Assembly (NCBI GenBank): GCA_028279405.1
Contig: JANQNU010000013.1
Span: 1-64,000 of the forward strand
DNA from: Phycisphaerae bacterium
GTDB taxonomy: Bacteria > Planctomycetota > Phycisphaerae > UBA1845 > Fen-1342
Length of the DNA stretch: 64,000 nt
Direction: 5' to 3'
The notes beneath the pieces are model-generated. The model was not told the DNA's origin. It ran no database searches and saw nothing but the letters and a program-made list of their open reading frames with translations. Position 1 is the first letter of the stretch. Each line of letters opens with the position of its first letter. Below, in pieces: positions 17,297 to 27,269 of this stretch. Both the position numbers and the translations under genes were made by a program.

Positions 17297-17334
17297 GCCG
17301 ACATGCCAGCGTCCTTCGGGGTGCTGGCATCGGC
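17297..17334. terminator. Terminator hairpin between converging genes
   Basis: ATGCCAGC (17303-17310) pairs with GCTGGCAT (17323-17330), extended by GCCG (17297-17300) / CGGC (17331-17334) with a two-base bulge. It lies just after the 15475 gene and before the end of the opposing gene at 17398. Confidence 0.65.
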
Positions 17335-17397
17335 GTATACAACCACTGGCTCTCCCTGGGACGGGTCGAGCTGACCGAGGTCACGGGGTGCGTGGAT

Positions 17398-19155
17398 CTA
17401 TTGCCCGAAGATGGTCACTGCACCTGGCGCCGAGGTCGTCAAGGTCATGGGCCGGTCGATGAATACATCTTGCGTGTAGTTTCCTGGCGCGAGATAAATG
17501 GTCTGCGCCGAGAAGCAAGGCGGGGCGCCGATGCGATCCGCGGCCCGCTGGATCGACGCCGGGCCGAAGAAGGGACACGGTTGAGTTCCGAGTCCGCCGG
17601 GAACGATGCAGCTGGTGCCCGGCGTCACGTACATGTTTGCGGGACGGTCGACGAACCGCACGGAGGTGATCTCGTCATCGAACCCGTTGTCCGCAAGGTT
17701 GTCGATACGCATCGGTCGGCCGGTGCCGTCGAGCGTTAGCACGCCGCCGGTATAGTTCTCGTCGCGAAACAGCTGGCCGATCCTTCCGGGTGGAATGTTC
17801 CAGCGGACCGACTCGGCTTCGTCGGAGAAGCCGTTGAGGTCGAACGCATGGTCCTCATAGTCGCGCAGGTCGTACCATTCCTCGCGGGCGTAGTCCTGAA
17901 AATCGACGACGTGGCTCTGGCTGTTTCGGTCGTTCCAGCCGACCGTGTTCTCGTACAGTGTGATCCAGCCGTTACAACCGCAGTCCGCGGGCACGTTCAT
18001 GTCGCGCGTGCGGAATTCGCCCATGCGAATGGAGTCGCCTGGGCCGTTGCTGAGATGCTCGCAGACGTATAGCAGGAGCTGTCCACTCGGGCTGACGTAT
18101 ACACCGGCGCCGGCGTCCATATCACCGGTGGTCGGTTCCTTCATGCCAAGGTCCCGCGAGGCCCAAAGATCGAGGTCGAACGTGCGGCCGGTCTGGACGA
18201 CGCGCCAGAGCCGCGTGCGACCGATACCGATCTCCACGCTGTCGCTATCGGACATCGTGATAATGGCGAGCGTGCCGTCGACGTCGCGAACGAAGCCGAT
18301 GTATTGCCACGAGTCCTGGTCCCACGCGACGCGGTCCCCGATATCCGGGTCGTTGTCCTTCGTCCAGGTGAATACCGTCGCCGGATCGAGCGCGAACTGT
18401 TCGTCGAGCGTGGTGCCCACGGACTTGACGAAGCGGACGCCGTCGTCGTTCAGGAACGAGCCGCCGAGGGCGAACAGGTATCGGCCGTCCGCGGGGTCCC
18501 TGGTGACACCGACCGTTCCAATCTTGGTATTCATGTCGAGGTTCTTGATCAGCCGGGGTGCGAGGGGGTTGGCGACGTCGATCAGCAGCAACCCACCATC
18601 GGTTTTGTTGCCGGTCGTGAAATTGTGTTCGACGGGAACCACGAGCACGTCATCGATCAACTGGCAGCCGCCGGGATGCGACCAGCCAGGCCAGGTGTTG
18701 CCGAATCCGTCCTGCGTCGTGCCATCGAGCGGGATGCTGACCACGCCACGGTCAGCAGCCGCCGGCGGGGTGCTGTTAATGCGTGAATCGAGGGCGAGGC
18801 GGTTGGATCGCAGTCGTTCGCCATCGGAGTCGCGCGTTCCCATCCGTACAACGACGAGTTCTCCCGGAGTGTCGGGCACAAGCGGGCACGTGATGGTCGC
18901 GTTGCCGCTGCGTGTGATGAAGAAGTACGGCGTGCCCGCCGTCTCGGCGCGGACGATGCCCTGGTAATGCATGCACTGGAGCACCGATGGGACATCGATC
19001 GCAGCGCCGCGCTGAGCGCCGAGTGCTTCGGCCTTGGCGTTGAGCGTGATGAACTGGTCGTAGAGCGACAGGACGCGGCGCTCGTCCGCAATCGCATGGG
19101 GCGATGCGAATAGAACTGCAGTACTGGTCAGCAATACTTGAAAGCGCATGTTCAT
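17398..19155 (-). CDS. Secreted protein with beta-propeller-like body and beta/gamma-crystallin-like segment
   Basis: 585 residues, with a signal peptide (RFQVLLTSTAVLFASPHAIA). Residues about 130-370 have repeated strands typical of LVIVD-type propellers (GGLLLIDVANPLAPRLIKNL, DGRYLFALGGSFL). About 395-505 contain DITLYEN-like and FRDENYTGGVLTLDGTGRPM segments resembling a beta/gamma-crystallin Greek-key fold. The end (QTIYLAPGNYTQDVFIDRPM) looks like the first coil of a parallel beta-helix and stops abruptly, so a longer ancestor may have been shortened. AAAGGA precedes the ATG. No enzyme motif was recognised. It is convergent with the 15475 gene. Confidence 0.6.
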   Translation of the reverse strand: MNMRFQVLLTSTAVLFASPHAIADERRVLSLYDQFITLNAKAEALGAQRGAAIDVPSVLQCMHYQGIVRAETAGTPYFFITRSGNATITCPLVPDTPGELVVVRMGTRDSDGERLRSNRLALDSRINSTPPAAADRGVVSIPLDGTTQDGFGNTWPGWSHPGGCQLIDDVLVVPVEHNFTTGNKTDGGLLLIDVANPLAPRLIKNLDMNTKIGTVGVTRDPADGRYLFALGGSFLNDDGVRFVKSVGTTLDEQFALDPATVFTWTKDNDPDIGDRVAWDQDSWQYIGFVRDVDGTLAIITMSDSDSVEIGIGRTRLWRVVQTGRTFDLDLWASRDLGMKEPTTGDMDAGAGVYVSPSGQLLLYVCEHLSNGPGDSIRMGEFRTRDMNVPADCGCNGWITLYENTVGWNDRNSQSHVVDFQDYAREEWYDLRDYEDHAFDLNGFSDEAESVRWNIPPGRIGQLFRDENYTGGVLTLDGTGRPMRIDNLADNGFDDEITSVRFVDRPANMYVTPGTSCIVPGGLGTQPCPFFGPASIQRAADRIGAPPCFSAQTIYLAPGNYTQDVFIDRPMTLTTSAPGAVTIFGQ

Positions 19156-19885
19156 GAGCTGTTCCTTTGATTGGGTTCGACCGGGTTACTGGAGATTGAC
19201 CAGCACCAGGACCAGCCCCTTTCGCCAAGGACAAGTTTGTCGCAACTCGGCCGTTTCTGTCACGAGTCGTACGATTTCGAAAAAAGGCCAGCGCGGTTGA
19301 TGAGCGTGGGAGCGCTGCTCTAGGATGGTTTGGAGATGTGGAATCCGGATTGGGAGACCGCACCGAAGGACGCCCAGAGTTGCCGGGCAACTTGCGACGG
19401 TCCAGCGCGGACGACTTGAGTGGTGGCGCGCAACCTCGACCGAGCCTAGGGGGCGCGCCATCCCCCAGACGCGGCTCGAGCTGCGCTGTACATCCGCATT
19501 AGCCGACAGCCAACTGTGACCTAACGCTCGTAGCGCGCACGCCTTGACGCGGAATCCGCCAGTATTGACAACTGTCTCCGAGCCCGCCTTGCGGGAGGTG
19601 GCACGAAGGAACTATCGGACAAGTAGCACAACCCGAAGCTGATCAAACGAGGCTCGAAACCCCAGGAATGGGATACCGGTGCCGTTGAGCACTCTTCTGC
19701 TTTCCGCGACGACGGGACCGGGGGTGGCCTACTGCTGATAACGCAGTCGCAACAGCGACCGGCCAGCGTCCGATGCAGTGAGCATAGGCGGGGTCTGCCA
19801 ACCAGGCCGGGCTGTATCGCATCTCGGTCGGGCGAAAGGTAGTTTCACTTGCTTCCGGTGCGTTCGCCGAATAGGCTGGATTCCG
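19156..19885. other. Intergenic region without recognised genes
   Basis: About 730 bases between two divergent genes. Only short Arg/Pro-rich frames are present. A small CCCGC/GCGGG hairpin lies at 19583-19595. Promoters for the minus-strand secreted protein and the plus-strand metal operon are expected here, but none stands out. Confidence 0.5.
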
Positions 19886-20329
19886 ATGGCTGATTTCCGA
19901 GCGATAGTCTGGATGACGGGGCTGGCCCTGGCAGGGCTCGTGATTCCCTTCGGCGTCGTGCAGCCGCACGATGCACAATCGGACGAGCACAACCATCACG
20001 ACCATTACCATCATGCCCACGTTCACCATCACGATGGGCACACCCATTCCCACGAACATTCGCATTCGAGCCACGAAGAGCATCCCGCTGACAGCGACCC
20101 CAACCATCACGAATGGGCGGGCAGCGATGGCGAACCGGTCCCGGCCCTGCTGACCGTGTCCGTACGGGAAGGCCGACGTGCTGCGCAGCCGAACGATGCC
20201 GGCCGGGCGGTCGCATATGACCAGTTGGCGCCTGCATCGTGCGGCCCCGCGCCGCTGGACCGGCCACCGGCGGGAAGTACCGATCAGGATTCACTCCCTC
20301 ATCTCCGGACGATCGTGCTGTTGACCTGA
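19886..20329 (+). CDS. His-rich exported protein at the head of a metal efflux operon
   Basis: 147 residues. A hydrophobic N-terminus (FRAIVWMTGLALAGLVIPFG) is followed by a His/Asp/Glu-rich stretch at about 37-80 (HNHHDHYHHAHVHHHDGHTH and onward), then a low-complexity polar tail. His-rich segments of this kind bind Zn, Ni, Co or Cu, and position ahead of a CusCBA/CzcCBA-like set supports a periplasmic metal-binding or sensing role. The ATG at 19886 is chosen because the hydrophobic segment starts there; the frame extends upstream without protein-like sequence. No family was recognised beyond composition. Confidence 0.6.
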   Translation: MADFRAIVWMTGLALAGLVIPFGVVQPHDAQSDEHNHHDHYHHAHVHHHDGHTHSHEHSHSSHEEHPADSDPNHHEWAGSDGEPVPALLTVSVREGRRAAQPNDAGRAVAYDQLAPASCGPAPLDRPPAGSTDQDSLPHLRTIVLLT

Positions 20330-20438
20330 ACCGACGGGCCGCGCACCCGTTGCGCCGTTGCCTGGACGGCAGGTTAACCATCACCGATATCCGGAGAGCC
20401 GCGCTTTGCAGTCTATCCATCCCGTTTCCCCGCTACAC

Positions 20439-22016
20439 GTGGGGCCGTCATACGCCGCGCTAGCGCTCCGAGGTCGTCGGCGCGCTACTCGGCCGCCTCG
20501 TGAACGCACGTTGATCGTCACGACCCTCCTTGCTGCATCGACGGTGAGCGGCTGCGCTTCACTCGATCCGCGGGCGGATGTTGCCCGGTCAGCAAACGCC
20601 GTCGAGCAAGCGGTCGGGGTCCCCGCCGAGCTGATGTTCAGCGATCCGGAGGTCGCTGCCGAGACCACGCGCGCCCTGCTGGCCGATGGACTGTCAGCGG
20701 CAGACGCGACGAAGGTTGCGCTCCTCAACAGTCCTCTGGTTCGGTCGGCGATGCTCGCAGTCGGCGTGTCGCGTGCGGACTTCGTGCAATCCACGTTGTT
20801 TTCGAATCCCACACTGTTCCTGTCGCTCCGGTTTCCCGACGGCGGCGGGCGTCCGAATGTCGAATTCAATCTCGCGCAAAGCATCGCGGAACTCTGGATC
20901 GTTCCGGCGCGGAGCGAGGCGGCTCGGCGCGACCTCGAGCGGACCGTGCTGGATTCGGCGCGGGTTGTGTCCGCTGTCGTGCTCGACGTTCGCCGAGCCT
21001 ACGTACGCGCGGTACTCGCGGAGGAAGCGGCGACGGTCGCGCAGGTGGGCGAGGACAACGCGCATCGATTCGTAATGGTCGCCGAGCTACGCCGAAAGGC
21101 CGGGACTGGTTCTGACGTTGATTTCAATCTCGCGCGCGCCCAACACCTCCAGGCCCGCGCCACACACCGGCTCGCCCGGGCCACGGTGATCGAAGCCAAG
21201 GCGGACTTGTGCCGACTGTTGGGGCTGGGTGATGACCCGCATACGCTGACGCTCATCGAGCCGATTGTCGCACCGGATGACTGGCCGGCGTCCGCCAACA
21301 GGTTGCTGGCGATCGCGCGCCAAGCCCGGCTCGATCTGCGAACCATGGACGAGACCATCGCGGCTGCCGAAGCACGCGCCCGGCTCGAGCGTGTCCGGTT
21401 TCTGCGTTCACTGGACCTGGGGTTCGCGTTCGAGCTCCTGGAGCGACGGAGCCGGGGCGACCGCAACTTGCTCGCCGAGACGTTCTTTGATTCGCTGCAA
21501 TCGGGAGCGCTGACGGCGCCGAATCTGGCGCCGCGATCATCGGTTGCGACGGACACGATTACCGGTCCGACCCTCTCAGCGGAGCTTCCATTGTGGGACC
21601 GGAATCAGGCGCAGATTGCGAAGGCCGACCGTCTGTTGAAACAGCTGCGACAGCACCGCGACGCGCTGCTCGTCGACCTTGCCCAGGACATTCACGCCAA
21701 TCTCGCCCGTGCCACGGCAGCGATCGAGAACGCGCGGCTCTATCGCGACGAACTGGTCCCGACCGCAGAAAAGAACGTGACACTCGCGCAGAAGGCGTAC
21801 CGTCTGGGGAGCACACCATTCTTGTCCCTGCTGGAAGCGCAGCGGGCTTATCTCTCGATCCGAACGGGACAGATTCAGGCGCTGCGCGCTGCGGCGTTCG
21901 CACAAATCGAATTGGAGCGCGCCACCGGTCGACCGGCGGCGACGCTGCGGGCGGATCAGCCCGACGACCCGGGCGATGGGCCAGCTTCGTCGCCCGCGAT
22001 GGAGATTGCACAATGA
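20439..22016 (+). CDS. TolC/CusC-like outer-membrane efflux lipoprotein
   Basis: About 525 residues. A lipoprotein signal (IVTTLLAASTVSGC) is followed by two outer-membrane-efflux repeats (about 70-270 and 290-490) rich in long Ala/Arg/Glu helices. Typical ends are present (AQKAYRLGSTPFLSLLEAQR, then YLSIRTGQIQAL). It should form the outer-membrane exit duct for the CusB/CusA pair. The start is uncertain: GTG 20439, TTG 20358 and TTG 20511 are in frame, none with a clear ribosome site; 20439 leaves a plausible basic n-region. Its stop overlaps the next ATG (ATGA), so translation is coupled. Confidence 0.85.
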   Translation: MGPSYAALALRGRRRATRPPRERTLIVTTLLAASTVSGCASLDPRADVARSANAVEQAVGVPAELMFSDPEVAAETTRALLADGLSAADATKVALLNSPLVRSAMLAVGVSRADFVQSTLFSNPTLFLSLRFPDGGGRPNVEFNLAQSIAELWIVPARSEAARRDLERTVLDSARVVSAVVLDVRRAYVRAVLAEEAATVAQVGEDNAHRFVMVAELRRKAGTGSDVDFNLARAQHLQARATHRLARATVIEAKADLCRLLGLGDDPHTLTLIEPIVAPDDWPASANRLLAIARQARLDLRTMDETIAAAEARARLERVRFLRSLDLGFAFELLERRSRGDRNLLAETFFDSLQSGALTAPNLAPRSSVATDTITGPTLSAELPLWDRNQAQIAKADRLLKQLRQHRDALLVDLAQDIHANLARATAAIENARLYRDELVPTAEKNVTLAQKAYRLGSTPFLSLLEAQRAYLSIRTGQIQALRAAAFAQIELERATGRPAATLRADQPDDPGDGPASSPAMEIAQ

Positions 22017-23431
22017 CGCGCAACCTGACGCTATACCTATGCGGCCTGACTTTCCTGGCGATCGCGTGCCGTAATGAACAGGACTCCGCCGAGGAACCGG
22101 CCTCCGGCACCACGGTTCCGGCGCCGAGCAATCGCGTCGCGATTCCGCCTACCGTGCGGAACAATCTCGGTATCACGTTCGCGAAAGTCGAAGTGCGCGA
22201 GGTAGCTCGGACGATCCGTGTTCCCGGCTGTTTCGAGCTATCGCCGGACGCGCGGCGTGAACACCGAACGATGGCGAGCGGGCGAGTCGAGCTACACGTC
22301 GCGCAGTTTGCGCAGGTCGAGCCGGGACAATTGTTGTATACGCTGGAATCGCCGGACTGGCGCAAGTTGCAACAAGAGATCAACGAAACGACGCACGCGC
22401 TGCAAAAAGCCGAGGCCAATAGCGAGGCAATGGGGCCGCTGCTGGCGGCGCATGCGAAGCACCATGCGGAGTTGGAGCATGCGGTCGCAGTCTGGACGCG
22501 GCGAGTCGAACAGTTGGACGCCGGCAATACGTCGGGCGTGGTGACGGCCGACGATCTGGCGCGCGCTCGCGGCACACTGGCGACGGCCCGCGCGACGTTC
22601 GCGGAGACACTGGAGAAGGACGTGGAGTTGCAGTTGCGCGAGACCCGGGCCGCGACAGAGCGGGACGCTCAGCGGGCGCGACTGGAATTGCTACTGAACA
22701 ACGCGGGTTCAATGTTGTCGCTACCGGTCGAGCAGTTGACGGAGCCGGACCCCGCGTCGCCTGAAGGCCACCCCCGCTGGCGCGAGATTCGGCGAATCAA
22801 CGTCCGGTCCGTTGCGCCCGGCGTTGTCGAAACGCTTGATGTCACGAACGGTACCTGGGCGGACGCCGGCAGTCTGGTGATGACGACCGTGCAGCCGGAA
22901 CGCATTCGGTTCTGTGCAATGGGCCTGCAAGCCGACTTACCGCGACTTACGAATGATCCCACGGCACGGATTGCGCCGCCGCGCTCGCGCGGTTTGGGGA
23001 TCAACGACGGGGTCGCTGCCGACCTGCGGATCGGTCTGGATGCGCACCCCGACAACCGCACGATCACGCTGTTCGCGGAACCTGACGCGCTGCGTCCGTG
23101 GATGCGGCCCGGTGTGTCGGCGTTTCTCGAAGTCGAAGTGGAGACGACCGAAGGTAAGGCGATTGCGATTCCGCGGTCTGCCGTCGTCAAGGACGGCATC
23201 ACGCACGTCTTCTTTCGACGAGACCCAAAGGACGCGAATCAGGCGATTCGAATCGAGGCGGACATGGGCGCCGATGACGGCCGCTGGGTCGTTATTCAGA
23301 GCGGCTTGATGCGCGGCGACGAAGTCGTCCTGGACGGCGCGTACGAACTAAGGCTGGCGACTGCTCAAGGCGGGACCGTACAGAAAGGCGGACACTTTCA
23401 TGCCGATGGCTCGTTCCACGGCGAACACTAG
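22013..23431 (+). CDS. CusB/CzcB-like periplasmic adaptor of heavy-metal RND efflux
   Basis: 472 residues. A lipoprotein-like N-terminus (LTLYLCGLTFLAIAC) is followed by barrel-sandwich halves around a helical hairpin (about 120-230; HALQKAEANSEAMGPLL, ATARATFAETLEKDVELQL). The beta-barrel and membrane-proximal domains follow (GVSAFLEVEVETTEGKAIAI, VVIQSGLMRGDEVVLDGAYE). The final residues are His-rich (KGGHFHADGSFHGEH), as in metal-handling adaptors. ATGA overlap with the TolC-like gene and a 15-base gap to the pump gene place it in one operon. It should join the inner-membrane CusA-like pump to the outer-membrane duct and may pass metal to it. Confidence 0.88.
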   Translation: MTRNLTLYLCGLTFLAIACRNEQDSAEEPASGTTVPAPSNRVAIPPTVRNNLGITFAKVEVREVARTIRVPGCFELSPDARREHRTMASGRVELHVAQFAQVEPGQLLYTLESPDWRKLQQEINETTHALQKAEANSEAMGPLLAAHAKHHAELEHAVAVWTRRVEQLDAGNTSGVVTADDLARARGTLATARATFAETLEKDVELQLRETRAATERDAQRARLELLLNNAGSMLSLPVEQLTEPDPASPEGHPRWREIRRINVRSVAPGVVETLDVTNGTWADAGSLVMTTVQPERIRFCAMGLQADLPRLTNDPTARIAPPRSRGLGINDGVAADLRIGLDAHPDNRTITLFAEPDALRPWMRPGVSAFLEVEVETTEGKAIAIPRSAVVKDGITHVFFRRDPKDANQAIRIEADMGADDGRWVVIQSGLMRGDEVVLDGAYELRLATAQGGTVQKGGHFHADGSFHGEH

Positions 23432-23446
23432 GTAGGGAGGCGGTAA

Positions 23447-26400
23447 ATGCTGCAACGACTGATCCGCTTCTCGATCGACCACGTGCTGCTGGTCCTGGCG
23501 CTAGCGGTGATTCTGCTGATCTTTGCCGCCTATCGCCTGCCGCGGACGCCGGTGGACGTGTTTCCAGAGCTGAACGCGCCCACAGTCGTTGTGATGGCCG
23601 AAGCGCCCGGCCTCGCCGCCGACGAGGTCGAGCAGTACGTGAGCTTCCGGATCGAAACCGCATTCAACGGAATCCCCGGCGTGCGTCGCGTGCGCTCGTC
23701 GAGCGCGATTGGTCTGTCCATCGCGTATGTCGAATTCGAATGGGGCACAGACATCTATCGCGCGCGGCAACTCGTTTCCGAACGGCTCGACGCGGTCCGG
23801 GAAGATCTGCCGCCGGATGCACACGCGGCGATGACGCCGATTACGTCAATCACTGGCGAAATCATGTTGTTGGCCGTCTCGTCGCCCGGCGGTGCGGTGA
23901 GCGACCTGGATCTTCGGGCCTACTCGGAATTTGACCTGCGAAACAAGCTGCTCGCGATCCCGGGCATCGCACAGGTCTCCGTCATTGGCGGCGAACTGCC
24001 GGAATACCAAGTGCTTGTGGAGCAGGAAAAGCTCCGGCTGTTCGATCTGACGATCGCAGACGTGGTGGTCGCGGCCCGTGAGGCGCACAGCACGCTGAGC
24101 GCAGGCTACCTGTCGGACGTTGATTCGCTGGAGCTGCCCATTCGCCAGAGCGGTAGGGTCCGCAGCGTCTCCGACATCGCGGGAACGGTTATCAGGTACC
24201 ACGATGCGGCCCCCGTCACGATCGAGCAGGTCGCCGACGTGCGCCTCGGACCGGCGCTGAAACGCGGCACTGGCGCGGACGGTGGAAGGCCGGCGGTTGT
24301 ACTGACCGTTCAGAAGGCGCCCGGCACCAATACGCTCGTCATCACCGACCGCGTCGATGCGATGCTGGACGCGCTGGAGCCCAGCCTGCCCGCGGGAATC
24401 CGAATCAATCGCGAGGTGTTCCGACAAGCGAACTTCATCCAGCACTCGGTGGACAATGTCGTCCACGCACTGCGCGACGCCGGAATCATCGTGACGGTCA
24501 TCCTGATTCTGTTCCTGCTCAACGTCCGCACGACGATCATCACGCTGACCGCGATTCCACTTTCCCTTGCGGTGGGCCTGCTGACGCTCAACGGGTTGGG
24601 CATGACGATCAACGTGATGACGCTGGGCGGGTTCGCGATCGCGGTCGGTAGCCTCGTGGACGACGCGATCATCGACGTGGAGAACGTCTTTCGCCGACTC
24701 CGACTCAACGCGGCCCGACCCGAGCCGCAGCGCGCGTCCAAGCTCCAGGTGATCTTCGACGCAAGCAACGAAATCCGGCCCGCGATGGTCTTCGCCACGA
24801 TCATCATCGCGCTCGTGTTCATGCCGCTCTTGTTCCTGGAAGGCATCGAGGGGCGCTTCTTCCGTCCGCTCGGGATCGCGTTCGTGATCTCGATCCTTGC
24901 GTCGCTTGCCGTCGCACTCACCGTAACGCCGGCACTATGCCGATGTCTATTGCACACGCGACCTACGGGATCAGAGATGCACGACGGCTGGCTCGTCCGC
25001 GGACTGAAGGCGGCGTATGAGCCGACGCTCCGCCTCGCGCTGCGCTGGCGCCGGCTCGTACTTGGCGGGGCGGGCGTGGCAACAGTCCTGGCCCTATGGC
25101 TCGCATCGACGTTCGGCACGTCGTTCCTGCCGGAGTTCAACGAGGGCACGTTTACGGTCGGACTGTTCGCGCCGCCAGGAACATCGCTCCGCGCGAGCGA
25201 CCGCATGGCCGGCGCGATCGAGCGGCAGCTACTCCAGATCGAAGGGGTCAACAGCGTCACTCGCCGAACGGGCCGGGCCGAGCGCGACGAACACGCCGAG
25301 CCGGTGAGCAACTCCGAGATCGAAGTGACGGTCATGTCGGGACATCGGAAAGAGGATGTCCGCGCGCGGATCACGAAGGTGCTGGAGCAGGTGCCGGGTA
25401 TCACGACGAACGTCGGTCAACCCATCGAGCATCGGTTAAGCCACATCCTGTCCGGCACTCCCGCGGCCATCGCCATCAGTGTCTACGGCAACGATCTCGA
25501 CACGCTGCGAACGATCGCGAAGGAAATCGAGTCCGTGCTCAAACCGTTGCCGGGAGCGCGCGACGTGGCGGCCAATCGCGAAGTAATGATCCAGTCGTTG
25601 CCGGTCGAATATCGCCCGCAAGCGTTGGCAGCGTACGGTCTGACGCCGGCATCGGCCGCCCGGCAGGTGCGCAACGCGATCTTCGGCGTCGAGGTCGTCG
25701 AGGTAAACGAAGGGATTCGTCGATACGCGCTGACGGTCCGACTCGCCCGGCATGAGCGCGACAGCATCGACGACCTTCGGGAGCTGCTGCTTCGTGGTCG
25801 CGGCGGCGCATTGGTACGACTTGAAGAGGTCGCCGACATCGGCCCCGAGATGGCGTCGAACCTGATCGCGCGCGAGAACGCTCAGCGCAAGGCAGTCGTT
25901 TCGCTGAATGTCGCCGAGGGGGCCAACCTCGGCCACCTCGTGCGGCAGGTGACCGAACGTGTCGATCCGATCGTGCAGCGCCACGGCTACACGGTGAGGT
26001 ACGGCGGCCAGTTCGAGGCCCAACAGTCCGCCAGCCGAACAATCTGGGTGTTCAGCGGGATCGTTGTCGTCATCATGCTCATTCTGCTGCACATCGCGAT
26101 CGGTAACGCGCGCGTGGCGGTCCTCGTGATGATCAATCTCCCGCTCGCCCTGATCGGCGGCATCGTGGCCATCTACCTCACCGAATCCCCGTCCCTTTTC
26201 GGTAACACGCTGGCCCTGATCGGGGCGGGCGGAACGTACACGGCCCCCGTCATTTCGATCGCCAGCCTCGTCGGCTTCATCACGCTGTTCGGGATCGCGG
26301 TGCGCAATGGCATCCTGCTCGTGAATCACTATCAACATCTCGTCGAACACGAGGGAGCGAGCGCATACGACGCGATCGTCCGCGGCTCGCAGGAACGGCT

Positions 26401-26650
26401 CGTGCCGATTCTGATGACGGCGCTGACCGCGGCGCTCGCGCTAATTCCGATCGTGCTCAAGGGTGACGAGCCCGGCAACGAGATACTGGCGCCGCTCTCG
26501 GTGGTCATCCTGGGCGGCCTGCTTTCGTCCACGTTCCTGAACCTGGTGGTCGTCCCCGCCGGCTACGCGGCGATCCATCGCGTGGCAACGGGTAACGAGC
26601 GGTCGGCGACATTCGGCTCCATGACCAAAACGAGTGTCCCAGGCTTGTAG
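23447..26650 (+). CDS. CusA/CzcA-like heavy-metal efflux RND permease
   Basis: 1067 residues, full length for the HME-RND family. The N-terminus FSIDHVLLVLALAVILLIFA and PVDVFPELNAPTVVVMAEAPG are typical of CusA/CzcA proteins. TM4 carries VDDAIIDVENVFRRLR (about residues 404-419) with the proton-relay acidic residues. Large periplasmic porter loops and a second helix bundle (GFITLFGIAVRNGILLVNHY) follow. It is a proton antiporter that exports transition-metal ions from the periplasm or cytoplasm. The ribosome site AGGGAGG is strong. Metal specificity cannot be settled from the sequence: the TM4 pattern fits an uncharacterised subclass better than canonical CusA. Confidence 0.92.
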   Translation: MLQRLIRFSIDHVLLVLALAVILLIFAAYRLPRTPVDVFPELNAPTVVVMAEAPGLAADEVEQYVSFRIETAFNGIPGVRRVRSSSAIGLSIAYVEFEWGTDIYRARQLVSERLDAVREDLPPDAHAAMTPITSITGEIMLLAVSSPGGAVSDLDLRAYSEFDLRNKLLAIPGIAQVSVIGGELPEYQVLVEQEKLRLFDLTIADVVVAAREAHSTLSAGYLSDVDSLELPIRQSGRVRSVSDIAGTVIRYHDAAPVTIEQVADVRLGPALKRGTGADGGRPAVVLTVQKAPGTNTLVITDRVDAMLDALEPSLPAGIRINREVFRQANFIQHSVDNVVHALRDAGIIVTVILILFLLNVRTTIITLTAIPLSLAVGLLTLNGLGMTINVMTLGGFAIAVGSLVDDAIIDVENVFRRLRLNAARPEPQRASKLQVIFDASNEIRPAMVFATIIIALVFMPLLFLEGIEGRFFRPLGIAFVISILASLAVALTVTPALCRCLLHTRPTGSEMHDGWLVRGLKAAYEPTLRLALRWRRLVLGGAGVATVLALWLASTFGTSFLPEFNEGTFTVGLFAPPGTSLRASDRMAGAIERQLLQIEGVNSVTRRTGRAERDEHAEPVSNSEIEVTVMSGHRKEDVRARITKVLEQVPGITTNVGQPIEHRLSHILSGTPAAIAISVYGNDLDTLRTIAKEIESVLKPLPGARDVAANREVMIQSLPVEYRPQALAAYGLTPASAARQVRNAIFGVEVVEVNEGIRRYALTVRLARHERDSIDDLRELLLRGRGGALVRLEEVADIGPEMASNLIARENAQRKAVVSLNVAEGANLGHLVRQVTERVDPIVQRHGYTVRYGGQFEAQQSASRTIWVFSGIVVVIMLILLHIAIGNARVAVLVMINLPLALIGGIVAIYLTESPSLFGNTLALIGAGGTYTAPVISIASLVGFITLFGIAVRNGILLVNHYQHLVEHEGASAYDAIVRGSQERLVPILMTALTAALALIPIVLKGDEPGNEILAPLSVVILGGLLSSTFLNLVVVPAGYAAIHRVATGNERSATFGSMTKTSVPGL

Positions 26651-26662
26651 AAGGAGTTCCTC

Positions 26663-27187
26663 ATGCAACGGCTTTTTCTAGTGTCCACGGTTCTGATCGG
26701 CTTTGCGTTCGCTACCGGTTGCGGCCGCAACACAAAGGACAACTCGTCCGCCGAGTCCGGTAAATCAGCCGCCGACGGAAGGGCCCATACCCACCGTGAC
26801 GGATCGACGCATGACCATCACGCCGGCCGCGCCGACAAACATGACGATGAGCACGCACACGATGAAGTGTCGCTGGGATCGGTCAAGATCGGCGACATGG
26901 TGGTCGAACTGGCCCAGGGACATGGGGCGGTAAAGGCCGGCGCAGAGGGGCACCTCGTGGTGAAGCTGCCGTACAATGACAAGGGCGCCACGATCGTCCG
27001 CGCCTGGCTCGGGACGCAGGACCGCGCGATGTCGCTCGTCGGCAAGGCCGAGTATGCACCCGAACATGATGACTACGACGTTCAGGCGATGGCGCCCGAC
27101 CCGCTGCCTGCGAACGTACAATGGTGGATCGAGATCGAAAAACCTGACGGCACAAAGCTCGTCGGCTCCGCCGATCCTCTGAGGTGA
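26663..27187 (+). CDS. His-rich lipoprotein at the end of the metal efflux operon
   Basis: 174 residues, with a lipoprotein signal (RLFLVSTVLIGFAFATGC). Residues 38-70 are His/Asp-rich (AHTHRDGSTHDHHAGRADKH). A compact beta domain follows (about 72-174; VVELAQGHGAVKAGAEGHLV, YDVQAMAPDPLPANVQWWIE) resembling small immunoglobulin-like metal-operon proteins. AAGGAG lies at 26651-26656, 12 bases after the pump stop. It is probably a periplasmic metal scavenger or chaperone that works with the CusCBA-like complex. The operon thus has metal-binding His clusters in its first, third and last products. Confidence 0.75.
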   Translation: MQRLFLVSTVLIGFAFATGCGRNTKDNSSAESGKSAADGRAHTHRDGSTHDHHAGRADKHDDEHAHDEVSLGSVKIGDMVVELAQGHGAVKAGAEGHLVVKLPYNDKGATIVRAWLGTQDRAMSLVGKAEYAPEHDDYDVQAMAPDPLPANVQWWIEIEKPDGTKLVGSADPLR

Positions 27188-27188
27188 C

Positions 27189-27204
27189 GCGGGGCCTTCC
27201 CCGC
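27189..27204 (+). terminator. GC hairpin after the metal operon
   Basis: GCGGGG (27189-27194), loop CCTT, CCCCGC (27199-27204), one base after the last stop codon. No U tract follows, so the strength is uncertain. Confidence 0.5.
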
Positions 27205-27269
27205 GGCTTCCGCGCATGCGGGCGGCGGGATTGGATCGAGCAGACGTCACCCACGCTAATGATGTAGAT

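Noticed and set aside
20358-20438. N-terminal extension of the TolC-like protein from TTG 20358
   Set aside because: It would put about 50 polar residues before the lipoprotein signal and has no ribosome site; kept only as an alternative start.
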